Shown in pieces: positions 36,405 through 48,800 of a stretch of DNA of 64,000 bases. Positions within the stretch are counted from its first letter, which is position 1. The number at the start of each line of letters is the position of its first letter. Below the pieces are notes generated by a model that was not told the origin of the DNA, did no database searches, and saw only the letters and a list, made by a program, of their open reading frames with translations. The translations under genes and the position numbers were made by a program. Source of the stretch: Phytoseiulus persimilis (lineage: Eukaryota; Arthropoda; Arachnida; Mesostigmata; Phytoseiidae); NCBI GenBank assembly GCA_037576195.1, contig CM075103.1, positions 32,448,723 through 32,512,722 of the forward strand. The letters are read 5' to 3'.

Positions 36405-39095
36405 CTTCAAGCGAATATCGGCCACGTCTCGATGATAAATCGTCAGCAACGGATCTGGTTTCTCGAGAAACCGCCGAGAAAACTCCTTCCACCTGTCGTT
36501 TCCCCCAGACGCTGTGCTCCGTTGTTTGCCGTTGTGACAAGCAACATCGCTCCTCCGAGAGGGCGATCAGATATTGATCCCCAGCGAGGCCCAATTAACC
36601 CAGCGATATTGACACACTCCTCTTCAAGTGTTTTTCGATTTGTCTTTGGTAGGGTTTGTTTGCCGTTGTTTTGCGACGTCCTTGTTTCCCGTTCGGCGTC
36701 CTGTTTGCCGTTGCGGCTTAGCTGCGGGTGATGTATTATCATCGGGATGAAGTCCTCCCGACTTGGTGCAACGCTGAGAAAATCGCTTTAGTGGCTCGGA
36801 AGCCACTCTGGTTCAGCGCAGAACATGTCAATCAACGGAGACTTCGCCATGGCTGGTCGCTTCTTGGTTCCGATGGCTCGTCAGATAATCCCAGATAAGC
36901 ACTCTTCATTATAATGGGATCAATAGTCATGGTAGACGACGTTGGCATCGACTCAGATGCGTCTATTCAAGTTCTCTCGTGCTAGTTGATGGATCGTTTG
37001 ATAGTTATTTCCAGTTGTTCGGTGATAGCTTGATGGATGAACCGAATGATCGCTTCATGGGTCGACCGCGTAATGAATTGATGGGCGGCCTCGGGTTGAG
37101 CGAACTTCCAGACCGGCCGGCTTCCTCCGGCCCCAAGGGCGCCATGAGCAGTATGTGGTCAGCGAGAGAATTATGAGAACTGAACGTGAATGCCAGTCAT
37201 CTCCCGTCCGGAGCACGTCATTAGGATCGGTATGATCCATATCCCGATCAAACGGCTCGATGGCCGCTGCTCGTTTGCTGAATTCCGAGATCCGAGTGCG
37301 CGGATAGTTCAGACGAGCCTCCAACGAGCACGAGCGACAGGTCTTTGATCTCGAGTTTTTACCGCGGGCGAAATGCTCCGAACAAGGCGTCCCACCCCCC
37401 GCTTTGTCAGATTGTCGACTGGGAGAGTTTTCGCCGTCTTCATTCGTTCCTGATAAGATTCTTCAGGTGCAACATCGTGGTGAAAACTGCTTAGAAAACG
37501 TTGTGGGTGAATCGAGCGCAAACAACGCACTTAGCGTGATGCCCGATGCTGATCCGTGCCCTGATTCTGTCTCAAAGTTTGTTTACTTACAACCTATGAA
37601 AGCCCGCGGTACGTTCAAGTCTGATGGCAGCTCGCTTCCGAAGCGATGGTTGTTGTGGCTCAATGGTTGCGGCGGCGGTTGAAGGAGACAGGCAGGCAGG
37701 CGACGGCGAGGGGAAAACAACGATGAGAGCTTTTTGGGCGCATTCAAACGCCCATAAAACGAGAATCGGTCCCGAATAGCGTGGGATGGAGCCGCGCAAG
37801 GAACTCCTCTCCTCGATACCCAACGACTGTAATCAGTAAGCACGGAGCGGAGCACAGGGAAAAACGTCCTGGTCTGACCGTGCTCCCCGAGTTAGAATAC
37901 AAACGTACATGCACATCCACCGTTGTATGTCTATCTAAGAATGAGGGTCGGTGGTCGAGCGAGTCGGCGCCCGATCGTGGTCTGGAAACCCTGATGCGTG
38001 ATCTGTTACATTTGGGGATCAATCGATCAAAAGCAATGTGGGCAGGTTGTTCCTCCTGCCGCGTTCTAACCAGATGATAAACTTCCACTGCGGTTCCCAT
38101 TCTCTCGACTCGAGTTATCAGATCCACTCCACAAATCAGGTTCTGAGTGCGGATCCCGCGTCTTTCCGAGCCAACTGTTGATCCCGCATGATTGGATCTG
38201 GAAGGTTCTCTAAGCGCCTCAGGTTCGACGTCACCGAGTGAAGAGATCTCTCTCTCTCTCATACGCGAGGTACACGACGTAGAACTTCCAATGTCAGCTA
38301 CTTCCTCGTGCCGCACGATCACGGCGGAAATCGCACCACCAAACACCAAGCTGAAGCTCCATGAGAAAGAGAACGCGACAGATTTCTTCCGTCTCGTGGC
38401 AAGAAGCGAAACCATCGCTTTGCGGAGGTTTCGCTCGTCATTCCTAGAGCAGCGATTCGTTCGATTCTATTCGGAAACTCATTTCTGAAATTTTCGTTTC
38501 GGTTCTCAGCTCCGATACTGTTTCGGCTCCCGATTCCCCAACTGGTGAGGACCGTTCGAAGCTCCGCCTGGAGAATACTACACTCGACGTCTGTCTAAGA
38601 AAACTCTCTTTCACAACCGACCATTACCACACTGAGGCAAGCCATCGTTCGTTTCCCGTGCCCTCTCCTTACGATTGCTCAACTGCAGTCCGGTCTTCCA
38701 TTGTTTGGTCAAGTGTTAATAGAAAATTCTGCGGAGAACGTTCCCAGACGTTTGTTTGTCCCACGGTGGTGCTCCCTGCGCTCATATCGGCACAGGCCGG
38801 TCAGGCCCACACCGGGCTTTTTTTGTACACGTCATTTACCTCCCTTTCGTATACCAAAGAAACCTTTCAGGATGTATTGGTCTGCTTCAGCTCCTCGCTC
38901 GATGCCGTTTTCCGCTGTAGGGGCGCCCGCCATGAATGCGGTCCTGAAAAGAGTCTCTGCCGCCGCCAATAAGTCCGTTCGGGCGACTGCGTAGGAAGAA
39001 AATATCTCTCTCATTCAGCTCCAGCTTGTGATAGAGCTCTCTCCATCGTGATGAGCCCGACACACGAAGCACCGCGAAGACCCTTTTGGGTCTAA

Positions 39096-39096
<1 letters not shown>

Positions 39097-39137
<41 letters not shown>

Positions 39138-39138
39138 A
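39097..39138. repeat. (CT)n microsatellite
   Basis: About 42 bases of nearly uninterrupted CT dinucleotides with a few TTT or TAT breaks. Simple-sequence repeat, no other signal. Confidence 0.9.
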
Positions 39139-39556
39139 TACATCGCTTAGTTGTTTGTCGACTTCCTTTGGGGTCCGGCCCAGCTGTGGCGAACCGGACC
39201 GAACCAGACCGCGGACCGCCATTAGTACAGACCGTTGCGATCGGGACCGACGGAGGGAACGGAACGAAGGAAACCTGCCATCCACAAGGAACTGCGAACT
39301 CCGGGGAGGGTGGTGCTCCAACGGAATATCCTCGCCGACCACGCGAACAGAAGGAGCATTCTGGATTTGACCTCCGGCCGAAAGTGACGCTCCGGCTGCG
39401 AGGAGTCCCCGATTCCGCTCCGCGTTCATTACCACGGTATCGAGGGAGTGCGCGTTCTGGGCGTTGCGGTCCTTGTCGCATCGCTCAGCGACCACAACCT
39501 CACTTGGCAAGAGCTATTCACCTGTGGCGCGCACCTATCAGGCCATTAGAACACAG

Positions 39557-39571
39557 CCCCCCCCCCCCCCC
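39557..39571. repeat. Poly-C homopolymer (15 C)
   Basis: A run of 15 cytosines. Length may be unreliable because homopolymers are prone to sequencing and assembly error. Confidence 0.85.
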
Positions 39572-40091
39572 TCCACTCCTGAGTCAAGCTCTACTCCGCT
39601 ATATTGCCGTCATGTATTCAGATAGAACAGGACACAGTTGCACTCATAGCCTTCTTTCTGACCAGCTCAGCAGGCTGTAGCCGACCGTCTATCTGGCATC
39701 CGAAAGTCTGCCTCCAATCCCTCCTGACGGCCTGACCTGAACACGCGCCTTGTGCTGTAACGTTCCGGCGGGCAGCCGAGGCTTAATTGGGTCGTGGGCG
39801 TGAACCGTATCCGAGGCGATAGTCATGCAAAAGTGCTGTTCTGCCTCTTTGTCAATTATCCCCGAGGGTGTGTACCTTTCTCACTGGCCTGCGCGGAGCC
39901 CGAATTCGTTTTCGTTTCCTTTGCCCTCCAACAGGCCTCCGCGGTGGGCTTCGCTCTACCGCGACGCGGAGGGGCAGGCACCCGGGGTCGGTCAGTGTGT
40001 AGTTACAACCCTTCGCTTGCAGTCCCCATGTATTTGTTGTGGGAGGTGACTCTCCCAAGGAGCTGTCTTATGTTGTTTCACCCCACAGAGG

Positions 40092-40193
40092 TCTCGACAG
40101 TCTCGGTCAGTCGAAACTCACAACGATCCCGCAGCCTTTACGGAGAGTCACTCTCTCGGCAGCTCCGGGTCGCCGTCGATGACTCCGAACCAA
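40092..40193 (+). CDS. Candidate internal exon, unrecognised
   Basis: A strong acceptor (TTGTTTCACCCCACAG) precedes a Ser/Arg-rich open stretch (STVSVSRNSQRSRSLYGESL) that ends at a good donor, CAACAG|GTGTCA. Product unknown. It may belong with the candidate exon at 40710 on the same strand, although the phases (1 out, 0 in) do not join directly and another exon would be needed between them. Confidence 0.36.
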
Positions 40194-40709
40194 CAGGTGT
40201 CAGAACTCGCGAACGCAAGCAGGCAGAAATCTCTGTTACTCTGGAACACCCGCAGCCTCGGGACTGGGCTCGAGCATTGAGCTTGTACTGAAGTACGGTC
40301 CGAACGCAGAGAAAGCCAAAACATAGTGCAAGGGCCGAAAATTGCACAGGTAAGGTAGACAGTGTGGAAACAGTTTGAGAACCGGGAGCAGGCTGCGTCA
40401 TGATCGCCTGCAAGGTGTTCCCAGTGTCTTACTGGAACAAGCCGCATCCTTGGGAAACTTCCCGGAATTCAATAAATGGTTCGGCACCGCGGTTGAGCTC
40501 GGGCCACCGGGGACGCCCCACGGCGTAGTCGGCTTCCGTGCACGGCAGATGCTTGGAGTAACTTCTGCGGGGTGAATAATTCATCGCGATGCAGCGATCA
40601 AATCCTCCCCAAGCGATCCCCATGTTGTCGGTACCTCAGGCCACGTTTCGCCGAAGCAGCGGCCACAGTGACTTCATTTGACTCCAGCGCGAAATGTTCC
40701 CCCTCCCAG

Positions 40710-41060
40710 GAGGTCGAGCTACAGGAGCGGAAGCTCAGAGCTGCATTCAACTCTGAACGAACCGAGGTCTCGAAATTACTGGAGTTCCAGGCGTTCTCTG
40801 ACGAGGCCCTCCCTCTACGATATTTCTTTTTGCTCTTTCTCGTCTTGGGTTTCCCGGACGTGTTCATTTCGATGTCAAATATGACCTCCATCAACATACT
40901 CTGCTGCCGGCGAGCTCAATCAGGAGGGCAGCGGGCGAAACCTCGGTGCGATCTGCGAACAACTGAGCGAACCCAATTGGTCGTGCCGAACATCGGGGAG
41001 GAGGCCATTGTTAGTCTCCGGGCTCGTTTCTCACTGTTCGTCTGGCCATTCATCCGCTAG
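40710..41060 (+). CDS. Candidate exon with a membrane segment, unrecognised
   Basis: A good acceptor (TTCCCCCTCCCAG) leads in phase 0 into a charged helical stretch (EVELQERKLRAAFNSERTEV) followed by a hydrophobic segment (RYFFLLFLVLGFPDVF) at about 40827-40875. The frame stays open to TAG at 41060, but the true exon end could be an earlier donor. It might be a small membrane protein or part of one. The reverse strand is also open here (40598-40897). Confidence 0.36.
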   Translation, partial: EVELQERKLRAAFNSERTEVSKLLEFQAFSDEALPLRYFFLLFLVLGFPDVFISMSNMTSINILCCRRAQSGGQRAKPRCDLRTTERTQLVVPNIGEEAIVSLRARFSLFVWPFIR

Positions 41061-41796
41061 CAAGTGACAGAGCGTCCCTTGTTCGCCCCATCCTCCTCCG
41101 GTTCCATTCTTCGCCGTTTAATCGATGAGGATCGATTCCGCAACCCAAAAACACGGTGACCGGTCTGCATTCTTCTCCCACCCGTATCCTTCGCGGCAGT
41201 TGCTCGGCGCAAGAACGCGGATCCCTCGTTAACACCGCAGCTGAACGGATCTGAAACGATTCCTCAGCGATACAACAAACCAACAAAACCCCGGCGGCAA
41301 ATCGCAGCCCAGGGGAAGCCGAAGTCGAGCAAAACGTCAACCAGCCAACAACGACGAACGGATCAACAGCGAAACACAGTTCCTCTCTCTCACGAAAGAA
41401 GGACGATCCCTGCTGAGGTCTTACCGACGTGAGGAAGTTGGTAAAACGGGAACTCGGGGGAGAAAAGAGCCTCGAAAGGTTCAGCGGAGAAAAGTATCCA
41501 AGGAGTTCGAGAGATTTCGTCATGAAAAAAAAAAGCCTCCACACCGATCGATTTCAAAGTCTGCAGGTGTTCGGCCGCGTTGTTGCTATGACGGCAGGTG
41601 GCTGGGGCTGCTCGGATGGTCGAACCAGGCTTGGAAGTGCGTTCCGAGCTCAGAAGGCGAACATCGAAGGTACGGGAAAGTTGAAAAAACTTTCGATGCG
41701 CAATCCGCGCAGCTTTACTCGGCGCCACCCCCGCCTGCTTGCTTGGCTGGTTGCCCGCGCGCTCCTGCTTCACTATAATTGGCCCTTCGTCTTTTC

Positions 41797-41919
41797 ATGG
41801 TGCCGCCGGAGGAACTTCTCCCGAACACGAGTCTTGTGTTGGACCAGCTGCAAGTTATGTTCGAGGTGGAAGAGCGGAGGGAAAAACACGCGAAGTCTTT
41901 CTTGAGAGCTGGCCTCTAG
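41797..41919 (+). CDS. Candidate short coding exon, unrecognised
   Basis: A 40-codon frame from ATG to TAG encodes an acidic helical peptide (includes SLVLDQLQVMFEVEERREK) with coding-like third positions. It could be a terminal exon starting at an internal acceptor-like CGGAG|G, or a small protein. No homology recognised. Confidence 0.25.
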   Translation: MVPPEELLPNTSLVLDQLQVMFEVEERREKHAKSFLRAGL

Positions 41920-44900
41920 GTGGCGAAGTCGGCCTGGCCACCTGCCCGCAGGAGGTACTTGCTGCCTGAATGCCTCCGTCGAAGACAAGGAGAGGACAGA
42001 GCCTTGCCCGAGGCCGCACACCTGCAGCATAACAATAATTTATGACCTGCCCGCAGCGGCGTTTGTGTCCAGGAGGAGGACAGAAGCAGAGCGGGAAGCG
42101 AGAGGTGCTGCTGCTGGAGACGCTGATATGATCCGCGGGTATTGCCATATAATGTTACGTTTATAGGTCTTGCCATACTACAAGTCACACGAGTCATTCG
42201 CGGAAACAGGAAACGTTTACTGAGAATACGGTGGCGCTTCAGCGGCTGGTGCTTTTACGGCGTCCTGTGACGCAGACAAAGTCGACGCATCGATCCACTG
42301 TTTGTAATTCTTGAGTGAGTTTCCCTCCGAGTGGAGCGGTCGATTCCGCCGACGCGGCTCGGCGTCGACCTCGCTGGATCGTAGCAGGACAAATAAGAAC
42401 TGATTGAGCTTGAAAACCTGGAATATCCTTGTGGTGGAGGGTATGCGGCGTCGATCATGGCCTTCCCATGCAGAGAAGATTCTCAGTGAAGTAGAGATTC
42501 ACTGAGTCGTTTACTCATCACGCACCGCCGGACCGATCGAAATTGTTATGCTGATAACGAACAATGAACCATCGGGGGAATATAAGCCGATAGAAGGACG
42601 TGTGAAGAGCAGAATGGCAAGCTTGAGAGGAGAGGGTCGCGTGACCGAGCCGCGAACGAGTCTCGCATGTAGAAAGCGCCAACAGTTTCCAGCGCGGGAG
42701 AAGCAGTTTACTAGTTGCTCCATGGGAGCGGTGCTGGCTCAAGGATGAATATAGAACTCTTGGAATGTTCCCCCTGAGGGTTGAAAGTGAGCTCGAACTG
42801 CGAAACTGAGCCGGAACGTTCCGCTCGGCTCCAGGTTAGTGTTGAAAACTCAAACTCATAGAGCGGGTAATGATCCGATATTGATTGTTTCGCGTCGTCT
42901 CCCGCAACGGCTGCCACATCAATGTTGGACGAGTAGCGGACCCACGGAATCTGATCTCGTGCGGCAGCCGCAAGGAGCCACAAAGACGAGCACGAGAGAA
43001 GGTTGGTTTCGCGCGAATCGGATACGAAGCCCTGCGATTCGAGAAGCGAGGGAAAGAAGCCACGGAAACCAGCCTTCCCCGCCTCTTTTCCGAATTCAGA
43101 CTCAGGAAGGAGACTCCCTCGAACTCCTTATCCGCGAATCTTCTGTTTATCCGCAAATATTCTTCCTCCGTCCTGCCGACTTCCGATGCACTCGGCGACG
43201 GGAAACAGAACAACGATGTGGGAGGCGTGTTCAGAATCCTTCGGGGTCGGGCTAATCGTTTTATTCCCTGCCAATAAATATTCAATCCATCCTGCAGGCT
43301 GTCGTTGATTTTTTCCCGATTCGTTCAGCAAGGGAATTGTTCGATCACGGGCTCCGCTTCACCCGGAGACCCTTTCCAAGAGACCCTCATATTCGCATGG
43401 CGAGAGAATTCAAACTGGATCTCGTGAAGTGTGCCCTCGCATGACCAGACTCGAATAGGACCGCATGGTCTCCGACTACCGTTATTGTTGAGCACCTTCT
43501 CCAGATCGACGGAGTCGTTATGATGGTCACCGCTAATGCGGCAGAACTCTCACTATTTCCGGCCCTTGAGGTTCTGCTCCTCTGTAACAGGACACGTTGT
43601 TCGTGGAGCCGAAGTTTGAAGAACGTAGCCGGCAGAAAGTTAGACAAACCCATTGATGTACTTCTGATTTGAGGCGTACGTGGGCTTGAGAGCTCGGTGT
43701 CTCTCATTGCCTGCGTCGAGAACGGCTCTCGAATTTAGTGAACGATACTACAATCTGATCAGAGCGTTCCTCGCGAGTTTTTCAGCTTCCTGCGACTTCG
43801 TAGTCAAATCATGGTGGAGAAGAATGCTGGCGGTGGCATCTTTTGTTGCATGAGGAGCGATGTTCTCCTGTAGCTTTGCGAGACCCAGTGTTCTTGAGAG
43901 GAGAACTGAGGGAAGCCCGGTCAACCACACCATAAATGGTCGCACCACAGATTCGCGTCCCGAGAGGACAGGTCGCAAGGTTGACTCCTGGCTCCCATGA
44001 AATTCCTAGCAGAGCCCCGGTTGTTCCGGCTTGCTTGCGCTCCGATATCAGCGACCCGCCGATTCCGCAGCCGAACGGATATTATCTAAGAAACGGAATC
44101 GTGCTCTCCGCGCACACTGTAACGCTCTCCAGCATGTTGAGCACGTGTCCGAACGAAACAACAGTTCAGGCTTCTGCTGGATGCCCACAGAGACTCAAGC
44201 TTCTGCACCGACAGCGAACGTTGTTTGAGTTCTCCAAACTATGATAAAGCTTCTCAGAGCTGCGAGTTGTAGGAGCCCGGTTCGTAGCGGTAGGTTCGTA
44301 GGAGGGAAAGGAGCGTAAAATTGCGCTGCTCCCCGAGTCCTTAACGGTCGGCGTAACGTTTCAGAATTTCCGAACACGGGGATGGCAGAGAGAAAACCTT
44401 CACGCCAACCAACCGCATAGGGGCACGCACGTCTCGGTACGACTGCGAGCGTACGAGCCATCACCCAAAGCGGAACCGGAAGCGGACTGCGACTTCGTCA
44501 AAACGGATTTTGCCTGGGCCAGAGCCCCCTCCCTCCTCCTCGGTTCCCTGTTCATGGGCCAATCATGTCGTTCCTCCGAACTTCCTCTCTTCGGCTCTCA
44601 CTTCCTCTTCGAGGCAAATTAGAGTTTGATGCGATAGAAAAACTCGCTCGTCTCATCTCCTGTAGTCGTTAAATAGACGCGTGTGCGAAGTCCAACTTTG
44701 AGTTGAAGACGTTGAACTCGACGGTGGTGTGAGCGACGTTCGCGGGAATCTCCCCGATTCGGGGGAGCTCCCCCGAGGGTCTCCTTCCTCATTCTCTAGA
44801 AAGCAAGCCAACTTTCGAAGCGGTCAGCATTAGGCCCCGTTCGGTGTGTCAGGGATTGGAGCGCTGGTAATCGAATCGTCTCGTTAGCGGAAGAACCCCG

Positions 44901-45117
44901 GACTGTTCCGGCCTCAAGCTCGAGGGAAGGCCCCGCATGGAACCGGGACGCAGGAGCCCGGTGCATTCTCGAGATGCACCACGCGGCTCACGCGACAAGA
45001 GCAGACAAAATGGGAAGAGACAAAAGGAGGGACACGGGACAACGGGCCTCGAACCTCGTGGCTCTCTGACGCATGCTCCCACTGGGGGATAACCCTGCAC
45101 AATTTCTTCCACTAAAG
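41920..45117. other. No supported gene
   Basis: Open frames such as 42836-43285 (-), 42839-43277 (+) and 43748-43978 (-) overlap on opposite strands. No domain, RNA gene or repeat was recognised. Confidence 0.3.
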
Positions 45118-45519
45118 GAGAAGAGAACGAAGTGACAACAACGCCGACTATCGAGTACGCGCGGTCGATCGCGAGAGAGAGCGAAAGTCAAAAGCTTCGC
45201 GAGTTCATCCGCGGCTCGATCCCAGAGGACGAAATGGATGCAGTATCGCTGGACAGTACATATACCCACGAAACAGCCGAGGAAGGGGAGCAGCGAAAAG
45301 CCGGGAGCTCGGCGCGCATTCACAACGCCTTCGCTCGGCTCCGCGTTGGCTACAAAGCGCTGGCAAATGCGCTGTTGGAAGAGAGAACTCATGAAAGATT
45401 CATGGGTTTTCCCTCTAAGAACACTGCGTTCTATCGTATAGTGCCTACAATACTGGCCTTGTCAGATTCGTGTTGCGGCCGATCGACCTACCGACCGGGG
45501 AATCGTTCGCTCGACACAG
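45118..45519 (+). CDS. Probable coding exon, protein unrecognised
   Basis: A good acceptor (TTTCTTCCACTAAAG) opens a frame without stops to a consensus-like donor, GACACAG|GTGAGG. The encoded segment is charged and helical with normal composition (for example RESESQKLREFIRGSIPEDE, then AFARLRVGYKALANALLEER). A small intron inside, near 45403, cannot be excluded. I do not recognise the family. It lies upstream of other + strand candidate exons at 48.5-51.3 kb, and whether they form one gene is unknown. Confidence 0.5.
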
Positions 45520-48504
45520 GTGAGGGCGGCATCCGACGCTCTTTCTGATCTCATGATCATATCGGCTATTGAAGGCTCGACTTGCCCATGAAGTCGCTCT
45601 CTGCAGAACCTGATACCCTCATGAACCACTCCAATTTTCCCCTCCATTACTCCCTGTAGGCGGCAGCCCTCGAGTTTCGCGTCGATTCGTCCTTGAGAAG
45701 CTCATGCCTTTATTCTTCTCGAGGCTCCCAAAAGAGTGTCTCGAGCAGTTTGCTGAGAGGTATTCCATCAAACCTGACGGCAAGTGTGATGATGTCATCC
45801 GCACCCCAAGGTATCAGGGAACGGTCCAATGGGGAGGACTGCTCTCCATGGTTCTCGCTCAGCTCGAAGCGAATCTCGGAGAAGTCAACAGCCGTGGCTC
45901 ATGTTCTCCGGAACAGAAGCGGATTCGAAGAGGCAGCGAGAGTCGACGCCAGCATGTGACCCTTTTTGTGATGGCACCGGGGTGAGCGCAGTGCCTGGTT
46001 GATTGATTGCAGAACTCCGGCGTGTCCTCGATAGACTCCCCGCAGGGGTCTCTCTATGCGGGCCGCTCTGTTCCAACATGAGGGAGTTTACCGGCCCCGA
46101 ATATCTTTGTTTTCCACTCCTCTGAATTCCGGCGTGGTGTTCTGATTTGATCACGAGCCCGGCAAGACAGCTTCCACTCCATGTGGGTTCCAGCATTGAA
46201 GATCCGATACCCGTATCCATGTTAGCGCAACATTTACTGCGTACGTGCTCCGAATAAAGCGCTCCGGCAACGAGGCGCTGCTCTGAATAGATGGCGCGTG
46301 CTAAGCAGCTCCATGTGCTCCGTTCTCATCGTCCTTCGACTGGCGGGTCATTTTCCCAACTTTCGGCGGGGATGTCTTGAGTGAGCTCATGGGGACGCCT
46401 TCCCTGATCAGCTTTCACAGGCAACTCACCGAGAGATATCCGAGCGCCTGTCAGAACTTCGTGGATCGAACACCGATTCGTGATGATCTCGATTGAGGCG
46501 GTTGAATCCTTCAAACTAGCCAGTTGCACAGAGGCGATGATGAAACACGTGAACCGTGAATCGGGTAATCGAATGTTTCGTTGTGGGTCCCTCTCCTCGA
46601 GTCTTTCATGGTCTGACGACTCGAGGAACCCTGAGGAATCTTGTTATTATCCGACACGTCGGAAATCATCGACGGATCGGTAGATGAGGGTGCAACCTGT
46701 TGTTTGGTGGACCCTCCCAATATCCTCATCTAGCCGAGCCTAACGACAACTTTTTTTGTCGCTAAGATCCCGTCGCAGATACGGTATCGTAGAGGAGCAT
46801 TAGCCCCTTTGTTGGACATGGGTCCGTTGCATTTCCTCCGACGTTCCTCCATGTGAGGCGACCTGGAATGTATTGACCAACACCCCTCCACGCTGTTCCG
46901 CCCTCGAGCCAACACGACATTCTTGATCTCGTCCGGTTCCCCGCACCTCAGTTCTTGTGGCAGTCGCCATCGTTATGGATAACTCAAAGGAAACATGGGC
47001 AACGAAAGAGGGAGCATGACGTTTCAATTAGAGTTTCAGCTACCCTGCCGTCCGTCCGAGAGTGATCTATACAGAAAAAACGTAACGTCTGGATCTATCA
47101 AAGGCCGAAGCTCGATTCTCGAGCGGAGCCGCCGTCGGTGCAATCCGGAGCCGCCTGGGCTCGGCCAAACTTCTTCGCTCAATATCTCCTGGAGGCGGGA
47201 GTCGATGTGAGGTCAGACTGAAACACTTGGGACACTATTCTTGACAGATATCAGTTGCCTAGAGTCTCGATCGACACGTTGTCTCATTGATTTTGTGTTC
47301 TGCTGCGTTATTTCGAAATCCTCAAGTCTCGTTGGTGCAATACTCTTTGCGGATATCCGGTCGGCTCCTTTCGAGCCCCGCCGTCTCGCATTAGGGCGCC
47401 AGCTGTTCGGTTCGGGGGCTAAATTTCATAGCATAGAGATATTTCCGGACGTAAATCCATGGCCATTCCGTCCTCCAGGAATTGTTAGGTTCCAGGCGGG
47501 TATATCGTCATCAACTCGGAGGGACTGCTCGCACTCAGCCAGAACTCCATTCCGTAAGCGTTACCGTCAACTAGGCGGCGCCGAGACCCATATTTAACGA
47601 GTTCTCCTTCGAGATGCGCTCCCGTATAAAGTCCGGACGTAGCTAGCTTTCCGGAAAAGCTATCGCGAGAAAATTCGGTCGATACAAAAGCTTCGCCCTA
47701 TCTTCAGTCAAACGCCGACTGAGCTGAAAGAGCGAAACTCCTTGTCGTGGACGGCCTGTGGCCGCATACATCGCGACGAGCTTTGATTACAAGCGGGAAA
47801 ACATGGCTCGCGTGCCTTCTGAGTTGACAGAAATCCCTCAGTTTCGAATCCCTCCCGCGAGGCATCTCCTGAAAACTTATCAGCCATCCAAGCTCACAAG
47901 AGAAAAGTTCCTGTCGGTCTCTCAGCGGCGTCTCTTTCGACGCTCCATCGACTGGGGTGGAAAAATTGCACGGATTTTCTGTACCGTCTCTGAGGGCCGA
48001 TTCGGTGACGCTCCCACTAGACCACGGCAGTAAATGTGCGCCGTTCCTCAGCCATTCGTTATAAATAAGAGATAAAGATCCTCGTTTCCCTCGGCCCGTC
48101 CTCCCTTTCTGTCGAAGACGGAGGCTGGGTCTGGGTGTCTTGTCCTACGCCACTGTTTCGCTGCGATTGCTCATGGCTAATTTTCTTCGCATTGTCCCTC
48201 CCGTATTTGTTACTTGGCATCGTTCGTTACGACGACTCAACCCTGGCTGGCCATCTATTCGTTTGTCTGAAAAGAGCACCAGGGCCCCACAAGTGACTTT
48301 TGCTTTCCTCTCGGGTGACAGGCGAATTAACTGGCGACCCAACAACGGCAGAGCAGTTTTGTGCCGCTGCGTCTGCTTCTGCTCGCTGCAACCCAACAGC
48401 AGCCACTTCCATGAATGATGGCGTTTGGCCAAGCAAGGTTTAACTCAATTATATAACCGAGACCGCTCCTTGGGAGACTGAGATGGGGTGCTTGTTTCTT
48501 CTAG
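45520..48504. other. Scattered open stretches, no named gene
   Basis: Protein-like stretches include 45704-45880 (+, PKECLEQFAERYSIKPDGK), 46326-46529 (-), 46511-46729 (-) and 47758-48033 (+). A donor-like CTCG|GTGAGT occurs on the - strand near 46430. No domain recognised and no complete gene model could be drawn. Confidence 0.3.
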
Positions 48505-48800
48505 GAAAACCGAGGGGCAAAGGGTGCCAACCAGAGCGACAAGCCTCCCGCGCCGCTATATGCCGTAACCTTTGAGACGAACGCAGTTCTGCCGCCACAA
48601 TCAGCGCAGGGTCCGGAGCCGGCGAACGTCAACGTTATTGAGCGAAGCGAGCGGGCTGATTTGATTCTGTCGCGATCGGAGTCGATGGCGGGCTCGCTCT
48701 CCTCACCGTCCTATACAGTCCTTCACGACGGCGCCGAAACTGGCGCTCCCTTCTACCTCGGAGGAAGCGAAGAAAGTTCGAAGGCGCTGACTGTGGCAGG
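48505..48800 (+). CDS. Probable coding exon, protein unrecognised
   Basis: A strong acceptor (GTTTCTTCTAG) leads in phase 0 into about 98 codons of soluble, Ser/Gly/Pro-rich sequence (for example NVIERSERADLILSRSESMA), with a possible donor GCAGG|GTGTAA at 48800. The 3' limit is less sure than the 5' one. A further protein-like stretch (SPVELASDQSRHEAGAIVTQ, ending TGA near 49103) follows an acceptor ending at 48994, but its phase does not match. Product unknown; possibly an extracellular or disordered region of the membrane protein at 51.2 kb. Confidence 0.5.

Noticed and set aside
39086-39370. ORF starting with a Ser-Leu repeat
   Set aside because: Translation of the (CT)n microsatellite, with no support beyond it.
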